From Opitutales bacterium (GTDB lineage: Bacteria; Verrucomicrobiota; Verrucomicrobiia; Opitutales; Opitutaceae), in contig JABITN010000260.1 of the NCBI GenBank assembly GCA_018700525.1, positions 1 to 32,374 of the forward strand: a stretch of DNA of 32,374 nucleotides. The letters run 5' to 3'. How positions within the stretch are numbered: position 1 is the first letter of the stretch; each line of letters begins with the position of its first letter. Below are positions 1 through 7,810 of the stretch, piece by piece. The notes beneath the pieces were generated by a model. The model saw only the letters and a program-made list of their open reading frames with translations, ran no database searches and was not told the origin of the DNA. Both the position numbers and the translations under genes were made by a program.

Positions 1-151
<151 letters not shown>

Positions 152-166
152 GACCTACTAGCTTTT

Positions 167-204
167 AAGCCGACGTTTGCCTTCGGGTGGGCGTCGGCTT
201 TTTT
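167..204 (+). terminator. Rho-independent terminator of glmS
   Basis: A 15-bp stem with a UUCG tetraloop. The left arm starts AAGCCGACG and the right arm ends CGTCGGCTT, with G-U wobbles in the inner part, and the stem runs straight into a T tract. It sits just after the glmS stop codon. Confidence 0.93.
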
Positions 205-325
205 ATGCCCTTAAATGGCGCTCCTTCCTCTTTGGCTTAGGCAAAGACCCTGTCTAGCCTCCAAGCACAAAAAAAGCCCCCCCTCAAAGGACGACTATTA
301 AACTGCAATTATTTGGAAAGCGAAT

Positions 326-580
326 CTAAGCCTTTATAGAAAGATGCTGCCCGATCGTTCCCGAATCACCAAGCGCCCCAAAGCGATTGTAGCCAACCTT
401 ACCAGCAACCACACTCGCTAGCTTTCGCTTAGCAACTCGCTCCATGGTTTCCGGAGAAATATTAACCGATTGGCGAGCCGATGCTCTCAAACCCGACGCT
501 ACTCCATACCGACCAGCTTCGCCGAAAAGCGAATGCTTTTGAGCCTTGTGGTGAGTTGAAGTTGTGTCGGTGAATGTCAT
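326..580 (-). CDS. Small hypothetical protein (84 aa)
   Basis: I do not recognise this protein. It starts at an ATG with no Shine-Dalgarno-like sequence, as for most genes here. It is basic at the centre (ERVAKRKLASVVAGK) and glycine-rich at the end, without signal peptide, membrane segment or cysteine motif. Its amino-acid composition looks protein-like, and no longer ORF overlaps it on either strand, which is the main reason to keep it. It lies between the glmS and rapA terminators, so it would be a single-gene transcript. It could also be a chance ORF. The bases between its stop and the glmS terminator hold only a G-rich then T-rich run on the minus strand (about 270-296), a possible weak terminator. 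Confidence 0.4.
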   Translation of the reverse strand: MTFTDTTSTHHKAQKHSLFGEAGRYGVASGLRASARQSVNISPETMERVAKRKLASVVAGKVGYNRFGALGDSGTIGQHLSIKA

Positions 581-630
581 TTACACAGTTTTAGCATATT
601 ATCGCGGAAACACAATAGAGCAAACTACTC

Positions 631-662
631 AAAATAGGCACTTTTTTGAATAAAAGTGCCTA
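631..662 (-). terminator. Rho-independent terminator of rapA
   Basis: Read on the minus strand this is a perfect 11-bp stem (TAGGCACTTTT pairing with AAAAGTGCCTA) with a 6-base loop, followed by TTTT. It lies about 70 bases after the rapA stop codon. Confidence 0.9.
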
Positions 663-734
663 AAAATCGATATTTCCGGCGCGAATACCACCTAATCCAA
701 TGCGTATGAGGGCTCAGACCGCAAAAGCCATTTC

Positions 735-3599
735 TCAAACTTTTAACGCTTCAACGGCCCCTTCGACGATTAATCTAACCGAATCCAGTCGAAGACGCGC
801 CGCATCAATTGCCTCGACGATCCCTTTGATTTCCGCTTTCGCCAAGTCCACTTCCTCTTTTCGAACGTTCTCGTTGAGTTTCCGCAAATCAACTAATCGC
901 TGCAATTCTCCCCCTAATGCTGCTTTCATCTCCAACTTCGCGGATTGCCTCATCTTATTAGACTCGGCCAAAGCGATCGCTTCCGCTCCATCTAGCATCG
1001 CTGCAAAGATATCCCGCGTGAAACCCGGATTTTCCAAAAAGCGATTCAAGGAGCCGTCTTCAAGTTCAGTCTGTTCCCAAGCAGGATCATGTTCGTGGGT
1101 AAGATCGTTGCCTCGAATATCCACCAAAGCCCTCAAGGGTGTAGGAGCCATAAAGCGATCCACATGCAAACTCGACTGCGCAACCGTCTCCATCACGAAA
1201 ATCGCCTCCAGCAGAATATTTTGTTCCTCCGCATCCTTAATACTGAAAGCCGACTTCCCGACTTCCGAGTTAACCAGAAAGGCCATCGATTCCAAAACCA
1301 ACGGATGATCCTGCGAAACGAAACCGATATCCTCTCGAGCAATTGCCCGCTCCCGATCGAAGGTCGCCAACATTCCTTCATGAGGAATATGCGGAAACGA
1401 TTCTACATAAGCATGGCGAGGATCCAAAAAGACATCGCCACCTTCATGTTCCTCTATTCGCACTCCATAGTGCTCCAGCAATCCAAATACCGATTTTCGG
1501 ATACTATCGTCTTTTTCAATATGCCGAATCCCCTGGACCACTTGATTCGCCACCTGTGCATCAAAAGAATTCAATTCTAGCAATCGATCACGGCCATGAC
1601 GCAATTTTTCCGTAAGCTTTTCCCGAAAACCGATCGTCTCTTCCACGAACACTTCGAGCGATTCCCGGCCATGCCCCTTCTCTCCCCGCCCATAGCCCAA
1701 TGCGGATTTCAACAAGCGATCCCCGAAGGCCTCCCGATATTCCACCGCTCCGTGAGCGCAGACTTCGAAAGCATCCAAGCCTTGATGGTACCAATCCGCC
1801 ACAAATTCCTGAGAACTACCCACCACGTAAGGCACATGCACCTGAACTGTAGCCGTTTGCCCAATACGATCCAAGCGGCCGATACGTTGCTCCAGGAGCC
1901 CCGGATTCGACGGCAGATCAAATAGAACTAAGTGGTGAGCAAACTGGAAATTACGCCCCTCACTCCCAATTTCCGAGCAAATCAAAATCCTAGCCCCCTC
2001 CGGCTCCGCGAACCAAGCCGCATTTCGATCCCGTTGCACCAACGGCAAATCTTCGTGAAAGAGACCAACCTTCACATTCATCTTTTCCTTCAAAGCCGAT
2101 TCGATCGCTAAAGCTTTGCGCTTCGACTTGCAGATCAAAAGCATTTTGGAATCCCGCTTGCCCTTCAGAAACGAAACAAGCCAATCCAAACGTGCGTCCT
2201 CTTTAAACGAATACCGAATATCGCTCTCTTCACCCCGATATTCCGCTTCGAACTCTCTTGCCAAACGATTGAGGAGAGCCTTCGAATCTTCCCCCGCATT
2301 CAAAGGAGCGGGACAATACATACGCTTGGGGAAACCCGTCATATTCGCCCTGGAGTTCCTGAAGACAACCCGTCCCGTCCCATGCTCATCCAAAAGTGCC
2401 CTTAGCAAAACGTCCTTCCCACCGCGTTTTCCCTTTTCAAAATCCGCCAATCGCTTTTCGAGCCCAGTCAAATCCTTATCGAAGATCAACTTCAACGCTT
2501 CGTGATCCGATGACGAGAGCCCCTCCTCATCGACGATTTTCCCAGCGATCCTAGCCACCGACTCGAAACCCTCCGACTCGGCTTGAAACCCTTCGAAATC
2601 GCTGTAGCGGTTCGGGTCGAGCAAGCGCAATCGAGCAAAGTGCCCCTCAAGTCCCAATTGCGTCGGTGTCGCCGTCAGTAAAAGCAATCCGGGACTCTTC
2701 TGCCCAAGGGCCTCCACCAATTCATACTCGGAACTCGATTTCTCAGGCGTCCATTCAAGGTGATGCGCCTCGTCCACCACGACCAAATCCCATCCCGCCT
2801 CGATCGCCTGTTCAGACCTGACTTCGCTGTTCGCCAGAAAATCGACACTGCACAAAATCATTTGCCCATCCAAAAATGGATTTTCGCCTGGGCTGCTCTT
2901 TTCCGCCGCCCGGCAACGCCCTTCGTCATAAATACTGAACCAAAGATTAAATCGGCGCAGCAGTTCCACGAACCATTGATGCACCAAGCTCTCCGGAACC
3001 AAAATCAAGATACGTTCCGCTTTCCCCACGGCCCTCAATCGCTGCAGAATCAAACACGCCTCGATTGTCTTGCCCAAGCCAACCTCATCCGAAAGCAACA
3101 CCCTGGGCGATTGCCGCGACGACACCTCATGCAAGATATACATCTGATGAGGAATCAAATCGACTCGTCCACCGGTGAAGCCCCTCATTGGGGATCGTCT
3201 CAATTCGCTTTGAGTCCTCAAGGTTTTGTAACGCAAATCGAATACCTCGCCTGGATCCGACCGTCCCCCCAGCAAGCGATCGTGCGGCGAGCTAAAGCTC
3301 GTCGAATCGGATAAAACATCTTCGCAAAAAGACAGGTCTTCGCCGCTGTAATACAACAGCCCCTCGCGCTCCTCGACTTGATCGACCTTGAACGATTCGC
3401 CTTCCCGATTGGATACTTTTTCGCCCACCCGAAAACGTGCCCGTTTCAAGACAATCGTATCCGAAGCGTATAGCCGCTCTTCGCCCGAAGCTAGAAATCG
3501 AATTCCAACCTGAAAACTTCCTACGCTTACAACCGTTCCCAAGCCCAACTCGGGCTCGGGTTCGCTAATATATCTTTGTCCCGCGACAAATCCTGCCAT
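735..3599 (-). CDS. rapA: RapA-type SWI2/SNF2 ATPase, RNA polymerase-associated
   Basis: RapA (HepA) is a Swi2/Snf2 ATPase that binds RNA polymerase and helps recycle it after transcription. The protein is 954 aa, against about 968 in E. coli. Its start GQRYISEPEPELGLGTV closely parallels the RapA N-terminal Tudor-like region, which supports this ATG. The helicase core begins near residue 150 (LIPHQMYILHEV) with Walker A DEVGLGKT near 175 and the DEAH box (VVVDEAHHLEW) near 275. The second RecA lobe carries LICSEIGSEGRNFQFAHHLV and the arginine-finger motif RIGRLDRIGQ. The C-terminal part is the long RapA-specific region. The start codon abuts the 3' end of a dead ECF sigma relic; no promoter is obvious. 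It is followed by its own terminator. The assignment is strong, and alternatives within SNF2 lack the N-terminal signature. Confidence 0.93.
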   Translation of the reverse strand: MAGFVAGQRYISEPEPELGLGTVVSVGSFQVGIRFLASGEERLYASDTIVLKRARFRVGEKVSNREGESFKVDQVEEREGLLYYSGEDLSFCEDVLSDSTSFSSPHDRLLGGRSDPGEVFDLRYKTLRTQSELRRSPMRGFTGGRVDLIPHQMYILHEVSSRQSPRVLLSDEVGLGKTIEACLILQRLRAVGKAERILILVPESLVHQWFVELLRRFNLWFSIYDEGRCRAAEKSSPGENPFLDGQMILCSVDFLANSEVRSEQAIEAGWDLVVVDEAHHLEWTPEKSSSEYELVEALGQKSPGLLLLTATPTQLGLEGHFARLRLLDPNRYSDFEGFQAESEGFESVARIAGKIVDEEGLSSSDHEALKLIFDKDLTGLEKRLADFEKGKRGGKDVLLRALLDEHGTGRVVFRNSRANMTGFPKRMYCPAPLNAGEDSKALLNRLAREFEAEYRGEESDIRYSFKEDARLDWLVSFLKGKRDSKMLLICKSKRKALAIESALKEKMNVKVGLFHEDLPLVQRDRNAAWFAEPEGARILICSEIGSEGRNFQFAHHLVLFDLPSNPGLLEQRIGRLDRIGQTATVQVHVPYVVGSSQEFVADWYHQGLDAFEVCAHGAVEYREAFGDRLLKSALGYGRGEKGHGRESLEVFVEETIGFREKLTEKLRHGRDRLLELNSFDAQVANQVVQGIRHIEKDDSIRKSVFGLLEHYGVRIEEHEGGDVFLDPRHAYVESFPHIPHEGMLATFDRERAIAREDIGFVSQDHPLVLESMAFLVNSEVGKSAFSIKDAEEQNILLEAIFVMETVAQSSLHVDRFMAPTPLRALVDIRGNDLTHEHDPAWEQTELEDGSLNRFLENPGFTRDIFAAMLDGAEAIALAESNKMRQSAKLEMKAALGGELQRLVDLRKLNENVRKEEVDLAKAEIKGIVEAIDAARLRLDSVRLIVEGAVEALKV

Positions 3600-3655
3600 A
3601 AATCACGCAAAAAACACAGAATCCGCCAAGAACCAATTAAAAAATCGATCCCCAG

Positions 3656-3895
3656 CCGCCAACGTCTACGGTGGCGAGTCAAGTGGTTCAGGCATAGATT
3701 ACGCGTGACGGTCTTAAGCCAACCGCCAACCCGAGGGTTTCCGCCTATCTCGCTATACCGATCATACGCCTTCAAAAAGACCTCTTGGGAAATATCCTGC
3801 ACTTCCGCGTGATTCGCCAATAGTCGATATGCCGTTGAAAATACCATGTTCTAATAGCTTTGCATGAAGGATTCGAAGCTTTGGGATTCTGTCAT
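3656..3895 (-). pseudogene. ECF-type sigma factor relic, amber stop at codon 15 and region 4 missing
   Basis: Read from an ATG at 3895 the frame gives MTESQSFESFMQSY, then a TAG at 3851-3853, then NMVFSTAYRLLANHAEVQD followed by ISQEVFLKAYDRYSEIG and WLKTVTRNLCLNHLTRHRRR. This is the sigma-70 region 2 of an ECF sigma factor: DISQEVF is the core-binding segment and WLKTVTRNLCLNHL is region 2.4. The amber replaces what should be a glutamine or similar residue (one base from CAG). After about residue 80 the homology stops, and region 4 is absent because the rapA gene begins there. A shorter ORF could initiate at the ATG of MVFSTAY, but it would encode a sigma factor lacking its N-terminus and the -35-binding domain. 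I read it as a decayed gene. Confidence 0.8.
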
Positions 3896-4023
3896 TTGCG
3901 ATTGCAACCGTTATGGCCGGGCTTCCGTCTAACCACAGAACACAAGTCCGCGTGATAAAGTCGCACAAAATCTACAAATCGTTTCAAAAGCTGCCCGAAA
4001 CTCAGCTACTTTTGGAAACGACC

Positions 4024-5019
4024 TCATAAAACAAAGGGGAATTTCGGTTCTGGAGTTAAGCGATCAGTCTGATAATTCCAAAACCACATGCGATTCTCAG
4101 TCAACTGAACGCCGCCAATCCAACGCTCTTGAAAACCGACCTGGCCCCAATGCCCCTCGGCTTTCAAAACCTGTTCTCCACAAAGCGTTAAAGCCAAAGC
4201 CTGCTCCTCAAACGCCTTCCATGCCAAATCTCTTGGCGGACATAGGAAAGGTTCGCCGCTCACAGTTTCGATCAACGGAGATTTTCCCGAAGTTATCCGC
4301 TGCAAAACCGCCCAAAATTCCCAGTAGTTCAAAAAAGGAGCCGATTCGGTTTCCCGACAGCTCTCGAACAGTTCCCGCGGAGCTGTTACGCCCAGCGAAA
4401 TTGCATCGAGAATTTGGCATTCCGTTAGCGAAAGGCCATTCTCGGAACTTGGATACTCTCGCAAAAGGCGTCCCACAGCTGCCTTGAGGGAAACCGACTT
4501 GATAGTTTGAAAACTCGCTTCCAAATCAGTCGGATCGTCAGATACAAATGCCGTCCACATAGATTCATATTCGGCAAGGTTCGTCTCTCCTGCAGGTTCA
4601 GCGTGGTCGATTAATTCCCAAAGAGCATCGCTCGAATCATTAGGGATCATCTTATTTGATACCGAAACCTTGACGCAATTCAGTCGCTCGCTCGCCTGAT
4701 TCATCAACCACGCCGCCAATCGAGCCAGCGTTAGCTGATCCCGAATTCCAGCTCCGAAAAGCAAAACGACTTCCTCGCCATCTCCAAGCCCCCGGAGTAA
4801 TGCATCGTTTCGGGCCTTAAAATCTGCTTCCACCTCCTGGCATTCATCCCAGCCGTGATACTGAAAAACCAACGCCCGGTCCCGAGCGAACGTCGACAAA
4901 TCATAGGTCTTCCCTACCGGCCCAACATGCAAAGCCTCCGACCAAGCCCAAAGATCGAACTTACGGCCCGCTAATGCCAAAGCGTTTTCGGAAACTTCAT
5001 CATTAGTAATTAAAATCAT
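4024..5019 (-). CDS. DUF1835 domain-containing protein
   Basis: A cytoplasmic protein of unknown function, about 331 aa from the chosen start. The N-terminus MILITNDEVSENALALAGR, with WSEALHVGPVG and the later DQLTLARLAAWL, is the DUF1835 pattern (typically ITNGDSAA...W.D.LHEGPV...). The end RWIGGVQLTENRMWFWNYQ matches the companion C-terminal region seen in full-length members. An upstream in-frame ATG at 5151 would add 44 arginine- and serine-rich residues with no family resemblance, so I start at 5019. It is flanked by relic genes on both sides and may be the only intact gene in that stretch. The family has no established biochemical role. The bases between it and the HDOD relic (5020-5289) hold nothing I recognise. 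Confidence 0.72.
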   Translation of the reverse strand: MILITNDEVSENALALAGRKFDLWAWSEALHVGPVGKTYDLSTFARDRALVFQYHGWDECQEVEADFKARNDALLRGLGDGEEVVLLFGAGIRDQLTLARLAAWLMNQASERLNCVKVSVSNKMIPNDSSDALWELIDHAEPAGETNLAEYESMWTAFVSDDPTDLEASFQTIKSVSLKAAVGRLLREYPSSENGLSLTECQILDAISLGVTAPRELFESCRETESAPFLNYWEFWAVLQRITSGKSPLIETVSGEPFLCPPRDLAWKAFEEQALALTLCGEQVLKAEGHWGQVGFQERWIGGVQLTENRMWFWNYQTDRLTPEPKFPFVL

Positions 5020-5289
5020 CGGACATCGAATTCGTGCGCCAATCAATCGAGACGTCAAATCCGATCTGCAACCCCCTCGACTTCCCGCAGCTAGAAAAAA
5101 CAGGCGGAAACTCCGGGGGCTACTTACACTCACTGCATTAGAGCTCAACAAAGGTAGCGAAGATCGCTTAATTTGCCTCTTATAGTGTTGATAATACGAT
5201 TTCAGGTTCTCCTTAACTCGTGCTCGTTCTATTCGATTTTCACAATTTCAGAACTCGCTATTTCATATCAGACTTCCACCAGTCAATCT

Positions 5290-5745
5290 TTAGATCCCAA
5301 ACGAACCATCGCTGCCGAATTGCAAGAAGGGCTTGCAAGCTCGGAATTCGAACTTCCCGTACCGCTACGGTCGCCAGCAAAATATTCACGCTCACTAACA
5401 ATCCGAACGCCGAAGTTGGAGATCTTTCGCAATTAATCCATAGCGACCAATCGATGGCTTCCCACATAATGCGAATCGCCAATTCCGCAATCCATGGCGG
5501 CGGTGACCAAATCGTATCTCTTCAACAAGCTGTCGCCCGACTAGGTATGAACCTGCTAGGCGATATCCCTATAGCCCCCTCCCTCCAAGGGGACCTCTTC
5601 AAGGAGCCAGGCTAAGAAGCCCAAATCGCCCGAAAGCGTCGTCGCAATGTCGAAGGCCAATTTCTCTGCGGGCTACCTCATTCGGTAGTTAAACCCATCG
5701 CCCAAAAATTGATTGCTGGCATGGCTAACGAAAAAACCTGGATAT
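5290..5745 (+). pseudogene. HDOD-domain protein relic: start lost, frameshift, stop and internal deletion
   Basis: Remains of a single HDOD-domain signalling protein. The first frame reads LDPKRTIAAELQEGLASSEF then ELPV, beginning with TTA where an ATG would be expected. Near 5362-5367 the frame changes, and the second frame continues TVASKIFTLTNNPNAEVGDL, then SQLIHSDQSMASHIMRIANS and the typical VSLQQAVARLGMNLLGDI. A TAA at 5613 follows LFKEPG where the family usually has tyrosine. The same frame continues after it with QIARKRRRNVEGQFLCGLP, the helix that normally follows a Trp-Arg-His-Ser segment, which is missing here. Homology ends near MANEK at about 5735, where sthA-like sequence begins. 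The segments in order leave little doubt that this is a dead gene. Confidence 0.85.
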
Positions 5746-5749
5746 GTAA

Positions 5750-6346
5750 CTCGGGCGCAACGGGACGATTCCCGTAGACGAAAACTATCAAACTCCCGCA
5801 CCTGGTATCTATGGCCTAGGCGACGTGATTGGCCCTCCATCTCTCGCATCCGTATCCATAGAACAAGGGCGAAGTGCAATTTGCCATCCTCTTGACACCG
5901 ATACTGGTAGCAAATTCGAAATCGTGCCTATCGGCATCTATTCCGTTCCCGAACTTTCCAGCGTTGGGCTTTCCGAACAAGAAGCCCGCAAACAATATGG
6001 GGACGACACTATAATCGGCTGCACGAATTTCGACGAGGTCGCCAGAGACCAGATTGCTGGAATTAAAGACGGTCTTCTCAAGTTGATCTTCGATACCGAA
6101 GGCAAGAAAATCCTCGGCGTCCACATTGTCTCCGAAGGAGCCACTGACCTAATCCACGTCGGAGAAATGGCGATCATCCATAACAATGACGTTCGCGTCT
6201 TCCTCAAGAATGTGCAGAATTTCCCGACTCTCGGCGAAGCCTACAGAATCGCCGCTTTGAATATCGTTACCAAACTGGCAGACCGCGCTGCGAAAAAACC
6301 AATTTCCCGTATCCAAAGCCTCATCGAACAAACAGAACTGAACTAA
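5750..6346 (+). pseudogene. Soluble pyridine nucleotide transhydrogenase (SthA)-like 3' remnant
   Basis: The frame from 5750 gives GRNGTIPVDENYQTPAPGIY, then GLGDVIGPPSLASVSIEQGR, and ends with the dimerisation domain including GIYSVPELSSVGLSEQEA, KKILGVHIVSEGATDLIHVG and NFPTLGEAYRIAAL. This is the C-terminal ~200 residues of an SthA/dihydrolipoamide-dehydrogenase-type flavoprotein (usual length about 460). The FAD-binding N-terminus, redox-active region and NADH site are gone. The frame has a TAA at 5747 just before homology starts, and the sequence upstream is HDOD relic, so the two dead genes were joined by deletion. A GTG at 5825 could start a 173-residue peptide, but it would lack cofactor sites. 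The surviving part has no further lesion, so the truncation is probably recent, or the dimerisation domain alone is kept. Confidence 0.85.
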
Positions 6347-6418
6347 GTCTTACGGTTCGTGCCAGCTATTCGATTTCGATTGCAGGCTGCTCCATTCGAA
6401 TTTGAGATCAACCCTTTC

Positions 6419-6727
6419 ATGAGCGATCTCAAATCACCTAGAATCTCTATTCTCTATTGCCGGCAATGCCGTTGGATGATGCGAGCCGCATGGCTAGCCC
6501 AAGAACTTCTCACCACTTTCTCTGAAGAAATCGGCGAAGTCGCCCTCCAACCAGGAACAGGAGGAATCCTGGAAATCCGTGTCGACGAAAAGCTCGTCTT
6601 TTCACGCAAAGAAGTTGGCCGGTTTCCAGAAGCCAAAGAGGTCAAACAGTTGGTTCGCGACGCCATCGCTCCCGACCGAAACCTGGGGCACAGCGATCGA
6701 TCCGACGAAGAACGCCTAGAATCCTAG
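6419..6727 (+). CDS. SelT/SelW/SelH (Rdx) family thioredoxin-fold protein
   Basis: A small redox-type protein of 102 aa. After MSDLKSPRISILYCRQCRW comes the Rdx-family CxxC motif (YCRQC) at the end of the first beta strand, here with two cysteines rather than Cys-selenocysteine. The rest fits the bacterial family: GTGGILEIRVDEKLVFSRKE, then GRFPEAKEVKQLVRDAIAP and the terminal LGHSDR. An upstream ATG (6359) adds 20 non-homologous residues, so 6419 is chosen. The function of these proteins is thought to be thiol redox, with no defined substrate. The 3' end overlaps the convergent ArsC-like gene by 12 bases. Confidence 0.85.
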   Translation: MSDLKSPRISILYCRQCRWMMRAAWLAQELLTTFSEEIGEVALQPGTGGILEIRVDEKLVFSRKEVGRFPEAKEVKQLVRDAIAPDRNLGHSDRSDEERLES

Positions 6728-7069
6728 CGACTCCCAATCATCAGGTTTGAACCCGACCTCTGCGATTTTTCCGCCGATCACGAAAGGGCGTTTAATCAGA
6801 TTGCCATTGCTGTTCAGCAGATCGATTGCCTTCTCCTCGCTCATTTCTGGAAGCTTATCTTTCAATCCGAGAGAGCGATAATCCTGTCCCGATATATTGA
6901 ATAGCTTTTTGAGATTTCCTTCGTACCTCTCAAACACTGCCTTCAGTTCCCTTTTATTCGGCGGAGTTTCGCGGATCGCCAAGTTCTCGAATTCCACATC
7001 GCGATCCCGCAACCACTTAAGAGCCTTACGGCAGGAATCGCATCCTTTGTATGAATACACGCGTAACAT
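6716..7069 (-). CDS. ArsC/Spx/YffB-family thioredoxin-like protein
   Basis: A 117-aa member of the arsenate-reductase-like (ArsC/Spx/MgsR) superfamily. The N-terminus MLRVYSYKGCDSCRKALKWL shows a CxxC motif (CDSC) in the active-site position, followed by LRDRDVEFENLAIRETPP, and the C-terminal part includes LIKRPFVIGGKIAEVGFKPD, with the family's arginine-proline pair. Spx and MgsR are RNA-polymerase-binding regulators, while YffB-type proteins are glutathione- or thiol-linked reductases. The sequence does not decide between them. The assignment to the superfamily is firm. It converges on the SelW-like gene with a 12-base overlap. Confidence 0.87.
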   Translation of the reverse strand: MLRVYSYKGCDSCRKALKWLRDRDVEFENLAIRETPPNKRELKAVFERYEGNLKKLFNISGQDYRSLGLKDKLPEMSEEKAIDLLNSNGNLIKRPFVIGGKIAEVGFKPDDWESLGF

Positions 7070-7114
7070 ATATGCGTAGCCAAAACGCTCTATGCCCGCG
7101 TCGCAAGACTTGAA

Positions 7115-7765
7115 CTAAAAAATCGTTGCCGATTGCTGCTCAAAGGCGGCCAACCATTCTTTCCAATCAGCTGGAGGCTCAGACTCCAAGCGAATTTCGC
7201 CTCCTCCATTGGGATGAGGAAACGATAGGCTTCTCGCATGCAAGAGAAGCGGATTACTCGTATCATCAGAGTAAAATCGATCGCCCACGATCGGGCAACC
7301 CACGGCCAGGCAATGCAATCGGATTTGATGCGTGCGTCCAGTCTTCGGAAGGGCCTGCACCCAAGAAAGCGTCCCCGTCTTTCCTAAAACGCGAAAGGTC
7401 GTCACAGCCGCTTTCCCATCCGATTTCGAATTTTCCCACCGACCATTCTCTCGAGGGCTAATTCGCGTATCTACCTTATTGATACTCTTATTCCAATTTC
7501 CGCTAACGATCGCCCAATACTCCTTGCGAATTCGCTTCTTCTCGAACAATTCTGACAAGGCTCGATTCCATTTTGAATTCTTCGCGAACAAAACGACCCC
7601 CGTCGTATCTCGATCCAGCCGATGCAAAGCCCGAGCTCGCGCTCCCGCGTACCCTTTGACCTGGATCTCAAGCGAACGCTCATCGCCTTCGACGAGAAGC
7701 CCTCTCGGCTTATCGATCGCCAGCAAATCGGGATCTTCGAATACAATGTTTAGCGGACCGTTCAC
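7115..7765 (-). CDS. RluA-family RNA pseudouridine synthase
   Basis: A 216-aa pseudouridine synthase that isomerises uridine in rRNA or tRNA. It opens with NIVFEDPDLLAIDKPRGLLV, has the RluA active-site motif ALHRLDRDTTGVVLFAKN with the catalytic aspartate in HRLDRDT near residue 52, and later GRTHQIRLHCLAVGCPIVGD, the conserved RTHQIR segment. It lacks an S4 RNA-binding domain, like RluA, TruC and related short members. The target nucleotide cannot be deduced. It stands alone on the minus strand, 45 bases from the stop of the beta-propeller gene, with no hairpin between them, so some read-through is possible. Confidence 0.92.
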   Translation of the reverse strand: MNGPLNIVFEDPDLLAIDKPRGLLVEGDERSLEIQVKGYAGARARALHRLDRDTTGVVLFAKNSKWNRALSELFEKKRIRKEYWAIVSGNWNKSINKVDTRISPRENGRWENSKSDGKAAVTTFRVLGKTGTLSWVQALPKTGRTHQIRLHCLAVGCPIVGDRFYSDDTSNPLLLHARSLSFPHPNGGGEIRLESEPPADWKEWLAAFEQQSATIF

Positions 7766-7810
7766 AACGGAACGGAAGCTGGCGGATTAAGTCCACCCAG
7801 TCAACCTAAG

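Noticed and set aside
700-1308. 202-codon plus-strand ORF
   Set aside because: Shadow of rapA on the opposite strand, serine-rich low-quality composition, no family likeness.
2760-3314. 184-codon plus-strand ORF
   Set aside because: Lies inside rapA on the other strand, opposite the helicase motifs; antisense shadow.
3527-3847. 106-residue ORF taken as an intact small sigma factor
   Set aside because: It lacks the first 15 codons (before TAG) and all of region 4, and its last 42 residues have no sigma likeness and overlap rapA.
5825-6346. GTG-initiated 173-residue ORF as a functional gene
   Set aside because: Homology to SthA extends upstream of the GTG to 5750, so the protein is a truncated end without cofactor sites.
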